In this document: positions 60,817 through 64,000 of the stretch, one piece after another | Layout: each line of letters starts with the position of its first letter | Numbering within the stretch: position 1 is the first letter of the stretch | Origin: Fictibacillus enclensis | Lineage (GTDB): Bacteria; Bacillota; Bacilli; Bacillales; Fictibacillaceae | DNA: 64,000 bases | Direction: 5' to 3' | Assembly (NCBI RefSeq): GCF_001457035.1 | Contig: NZ_KQ758619.1 | Coordinates: 248,001-312,000 of the forward strand | Notes under the pieces: model-generated | Seen by the model: the letters and a program-made list of their open reading frames with translations, nothing else | What the model was told of the DNA's origin: nothing | Databases searched by the model: none | Translations under genes and position numbers: made by a program

Positions 60817-63762
60817 ATGGAAAACAAACTTTCAGTTGTCATAAACGGGGATCAATTCGAGGCTGAACAAGGGCAAAGTGTTCTGCAGGTTCTACTGGAC
60901 AAAAATATTTACCTTCCGCACGTTTGCTACCAAGAGAGTCTTGGCCCGATCGAAACGTGTGATACGTGTGCGGTCCTTGTGAATGGCCAGGTCGTCAGAG
61001 GGTGCGGCACGTTTATCAAGGAAGGAATGGAAATCCAGACGGATACGCCCCAAGTGAAGGATGCCCAGTTTAAGGCGATGGACAATATACTTGAAAATCA
61101 TGAATTGTATTGCACGGTATGTGACAACAACAATGGTGACTGCACCATTCACAATACCGTGAAGGACATGGGGCTGGAACATCAAATCAAAAATTTTAAA
61201 GTCAAAGGATACGACCTCGATAAAGGGCAATTTTACAGATATGACCCTGATCAGTGTATTCTGTGCGGACAATGTGTGGAAGTATGCCAGACGGTTGAAG
61301 TCAATGAAACACTTTCCATTGATTGGGACCTGCAGCAGCCACGGGTGATCTGGGATGACAATGTTCCGATCGAAGAATCTTCCTGCGTAAGCTGCGGACA
61401 ATGTGTAACTGTATGCCCGTGCAACGCACTGATGGAAAACAGCATGCAGGGCCAGGCCGGTTATTTGACTGATATCCGCCCCGATTTTTTGCGTTCCATG
61501 ATTGATGTGACGAAGGAAGCCGAAACAGGCTATGGACCGCTTTTTGCCATTTCGGATTCGGAAGCGAAGATGAGAGAAGACCAGATCAAGAAAACAAAAA
61601 CGGTTTGTACGTATTGCGGAGTCGGCTGCAGCTTTGAAGCCTGGACCAAAGGCCGTGAAATCCTCAAGATGGAACCGGTTCCGGAAGGTCCTGCCAACGG
61701 CATCATGTCCTGCATCAAGGGGAAATTCGCCTGGGGCCATATCAACAGCGAAGCCCGTCTGACCCGTCCGCTGATCCGTGAAGGAGAATATTTTAAAGAA
61801 GTGGAATGGGACGAAGCCCTTGACTACATTACGGATAAGTTCAAGGAAATAAAGGAAAAGCACGGCCCTGATGCTCTAGGCTTTATCGCTTCGTCCAAAG
61901 CGACCAATGAAGAGTCCTATCTAATTCAGAAAATCGCCCGCCAGGTCATCGGAACGAACAATATTGATAATTGCTCCCGTTACTGCCAGTCCCCGGCCAC
62001 AGAAGGCCTTACCCGGACAGTGGGATACGGGGGAGATGCCGGGTCCATGCATGATCTTGAAGCAGCAGAGCTCGTGATCATTGTAGGCTCCAATACGGCC
62101 GAGGCTCATCCAGTGCTTGCCTCCAAAATCAAGCGCTCCCACAAGATGTTTGGACAAAAGTTGATCGTTGCCGATCTCCGGAAGCATGAAATGGCAGAAC
62201 GAGCGGATCTTTACATCCATCCTGAGCCTGGAACAGACCTCGTGTGGATTTCAGCCATTGCTAAATACATCATTGACATGGGATGGCATGATGAAGCATT
62301 TATAGCAGAAAAAGTGAATGATTTTGAAGAGTATGTTGAAAGCCTTAAGCCTTTTACATTAGGAACAGCCGAAGAGATTACGGGAATTTCAAAGGAAACA
62401 CTGATTCAAGTGGCAGAAGCTATTCGTGATTCAGACAAAACGTGTATTTGCTGGGCGATGGGAATCACGCAGCATCAGATCGGCGCGGACACGTCCACTG
62501 CCATCTCCAATCTGTTGCTTGTTACCGGCAATTATGGCCGTACCGGAACCGGTGCATACCCGCTGCGCGGCCACAATAACGTGCAGGGGGCCAGTGACTT
62601 CGGAAGCATGCCGAACACATTGCCAGGGTATCAAAAAATCAGTGATGCGGATGCGGTGGCGAAGTTCGAACAGGCTTGGCAAGTCAAGCTGTCCACGAAT
62701 GAAGGAATGGATAACCATGAGATGGTACAGGGAATCTATGACGGCAAGCTGAAATCTCTCTATGTTACCGGGGAAGACATGGGTGTGGTCGACTCCAATA
62801 TTAATTATGTGACCCAAGCGTTTGAAAAACTGGATTTCTTTGTGGTGCAGGATCTCTTTTTAACCAACACGGCGGAGTATGCCGATGTTGTGCTGCCCGC
62901 TTCACCAAGTCTTGAAAAAGAAGGAACCTTCACAAATACAGAGCGGAGAATCCAGCGTTTGTATCCGGCCATGGATCCGCTTGGCGAATCCAAGCCGGAC
63001 TGGAAGATTTATTGCGAGATTGCCAAACGGCTTGGGTTTGACTGGAACTATTCTTCTCCTGCCGATATTATGGCCGAGGCGGCAGGTCTGGTACCGATCT
63101 TTGCCGGTGTCAGCTATGAGCGGCTCGAGGACTTTGAGAGCCTGCAGTGGCCGGTAAATGAAGAGGGAAAAGATACACCTCTTTTATTCACGGACGGTTT
63201 CCCGTTCCCGGATGGTAAAGCAAAGCTGCATCCGGTTAATTTTGCCCGCCACTATCATATCGATGAGGAGCACCACCTCCATATTAACAATGGCCGTATT
63301 CTGGAGCATTTCCATGAAGGCAATATGACGTACCATACAAAAGGAATCCGTACAAAAGTGCCCAATTCATGGATTGCAGTGTCAGAGGAGGCGGCAGAAA
63401 AGTATGGAATGGAAGAAGGCTCGAAGATAAAAATTTCCAATGAAAATGGAGAAGCGGTCACCCAAGTGCATATTTCAAAGGAAGTGTTCGGACAGGAGGC
63501 CTACCTTCCGCTCAATGACAACGGTAAAAGCGCCATCAACTATTTAACGAGCAACGTTACGGACAAAGATACCAATACCCCTGCTTACAAAGAAGTGCCA
63601 GCCAAAATCGAAGTGCTGGAGAAAAAAGGAGATTCACCGCTGCCGCTGTACAACTACAGAAGAGGAAAACGCAATCCGCAGTATGGCGTGGATGTTCAGA
63701 AGAAGTGGGATCGGGAGGATTATATTTTTCCTGGAAATGAGGAGGTAAAACAAGATGGCTGA
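60817..63762 (+). CDS. Molybdenum formate dehydrogenase alpha subunit (YrhE/YjgC type)
   Basis: 981 aa, oxidises formate to CO2. N-terminal 2Fe-2S ferredoxin-like domain (Cys in HVCYQESLGPIETCDTC), then a His-Cys cluster, two 4Fe-4S sites CILCGQCVEVCQ and CVSCGQCVTVCP, a 4Fe-4S Mo-domain site CTYCGVGC, and the Mo-bisMGD domains. The active-site motif reads NCSRYCQSPATEGL: the metal ligand is Cys rather than selenocysteine, and Gln replaces the usual His after it, as in the B. subtilis relatives. ATG 60817 follows GAGGAGGAGACAG. Overlaps the next gene by 8 nt. Confidence 0.95.
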   Translation: MENKLSVVINGDQFEAEQGQSVLQVLLDKNIYLPHVCYQESLGPIETCDTCAVLVNGQVVRGCGTFIKEGMEIQTDTPQVKDAQFKAMDNILENHELYCTVCDNNNGDCTIHNTVKDMGLEHQIKNFKVKGYDLDKGQFYRYDPDQCILCGQCVEVCQTVEVNETLSIDWDLQQPRVIWDDNVPIEESSCVSCGQCVTVCPCNALMENSMQGQAGYLTDIRPDFLRSMIDVTKEAETGYGPLFAISDSEAKMREDQIKKTKTVCTYCGVGCSFEAWTKGREILKMEPVPEGPANGIMSCIKGKFAWGHINSEARLTRPLIREGEYFKEVEWDEALDYITDKFKEIKEKHGPDALGFIASSKATNEESYLIQKIARQVIGTNNIDNCSRYCQSPATEGLTRTVGYGGDAGSMHDLEAAELVIIVGSNTAEAHPVLASKIKRSHKMFGQKLIVADLRKHEMAERADLYIHPEPGTDLVWISAIAKYIIDMGWHDEAFIAEKVNDFEEYVESLKPFTLGTAEEITGISKETLIQVAEAIRDSDKTCICWAMGITQHQIGADTSTAISNLLLVTGNYGRTGTGAYPLRGHNNVQGASDFGSMPNTLPGYQKISDADAVAKFEQAWQVKLSTNEGMDNHEMVQGIYDGKLKSLYVTGEDMGVVDSNINYVTQAFEKLDFFVVQDLFLTNTAEYADVVLPASPSLEKEGTFTNTERRIQRLYPAMDPLGESKPDWKIYCEIAKRLGFDWNYSSPADIMAEAAGLVPIFAGVSYERLEDFESLQWPVNEEGKDTPLLFTDGFPFPDGKAKLHPVNFARHYHIDEEHHLHINNGRILEHFHEGNMTYHTKGIRTKVPNSWIAVSEEAAEKYGMEEGSKIKISNENGEAVTQVHISKEVFGQEAYLPLNDNGKSAINYLTSNVTDKDTNTPAYKEVPAKIEVLEKKGDSPLPLYNYRRGKRNPQYGVDVQKKWDREDYIFPGNEEVKQDG

Positions 63763-64000
63763 GCGGATCACAGACATAAAGCGAATGGAGATTCCCAAGG
63801 AAAAGATAAAGGAAGACAATCTGACTGAATTGCTTGATGTGTTGTCAGATAATAAAGAGGCTATGCTTGAGACTGTACGGTTTTTCAGTCTTTTGCATGA
63901 GAGCGGCAACCTTGCCATGATGAATGCAATGGTCGCCAAACAGGAGCATATTATGGGGAATCTCGCCTTTGAAGCCAACAATAAGCCGAATTCAACCATT
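63755..64000 (+). CDS. DUF1641 family protein (YrhD/YjgD type), partial
   Basis: The first 82 codons, cut by the window end. GAGGAGGTAAAAC precedes the ATG, inside the end of the formate dehydrogenase gene. DUF1641 proteins are regularly coupled to YrhE/YjgC formate dehydrogenases and are taken to be accessory subunits; the segment reads ELLDVLSDNKEAMLETVRFF, all-helical. Confidence 0.88.
   Translation, partial: MAERITDIKRMEIPKEKIKEDNLTELLDVLSDNKEAMLETVRFFSLLHESGNLAMMNAMVAKQEHIMGNLAFEANNKPNSTI

Noticed and set aside
60892-61863. 323-codon minus-strand frame opposite the formate dehydrogenase
   Set aside because: Antisense shadow; the plus-strand frame has all cluster-binding motifs.

Overview
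The window is a contiguous chromosomal stretch of a spore-forming, low-to-mid GC Gram-positive bacterium of the Bacillaceae. Evidence: a GerA/GerC/GerB germinant-receptor operon, a Spo0E-type phosphatase, a KatX-like catalase, DUF1659/DUF2922/YvrJ small genes, a YrhE/YjgC-type formate dehydrogenase, strong AGGAGG ribosome sites and many intrinsic terminators. Genus cannot be fixed from sequence reading alone. No rRNA, tRNA, CRISPR array, prophage or intact insertion sequence was seen.

Layout. 0-5.6 kb: tail of a VOC protein, then galT-galK-galE (Leloir pathway) and a GH42 beta-galactosidase. 5.7-13.3 kb: ABC-2 exporter, M20 amidohydrolase, VOC and DCC proteins, Spo0E-like phosphatase, CHRD protein and yhdT-panF (pantothenate uptake). 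13.4-17.8 kb: M23 peptidase, manA, ROK fructokinase, catalase. 17.8-21.5 kb: small YvrJ/DUF2922/DUF1659 genes facing a small sigma factor, then psuK-psuG (pseudouridine breakdown). 21.5-29.8 kb: MFS exporter with divergent HxlR regulator and paired operators, AEC carrier, then a PrpR_N regulator followed by an acid-sugar operon (KdgT-type permease, DUF1537 kinase, PdxA2). 30.1-39.4 kb: a six-gene operon (ROK regulator, secreted PIG-L deacetylase, binding protein, ATPase, fused permease, argininosuccinate-lyase-like enzyme) that looks like a complete but undescribed scavenging system. 39.4-43.7 kb: a decay zone with three broken genes around brnQ and a few small proteins. 43.7-48.7 kb: AlkD-type repair protein and a 1368-residue secreted phosphodiester glycosidase/metallophosphatase. 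48.7-53.4 kb: ger operon with flanking small genes. 53.5-55.4 kb: sugar dehydrogenase plus lactonase. 55.6-60.3 kb (minus): LCP protein and a cytochrome c oxidase ctaC-ctaD-ctaE set without subunit IV. 60.3-64 kb: a structured leader and a molybdenum formate dehydrogenase operon running off the end.

The common theme is sugar and sugar-acid use (galactose, fructose/mannose, pseudouridine ribose, D-threonate-type acids, an unknown N-acyl or N-succinyl compound, an aldonolactone), each locus carrying its own regulator or operator, mixed with sporulation and respiration genes. The most interesting unexplained items are the ROK/PIG-L/ABC/lyase operon, the PrpR-type regulator whose AAA+ domain has lost its sigma-54 features next to a looped-operator-like promoter, the paired HxlR operators, the leader RNA before the formate dehydrogenase, the triple TGTCGA repeat in the brnQ promoter and a 40-nt repeat found behind two operon terminators.
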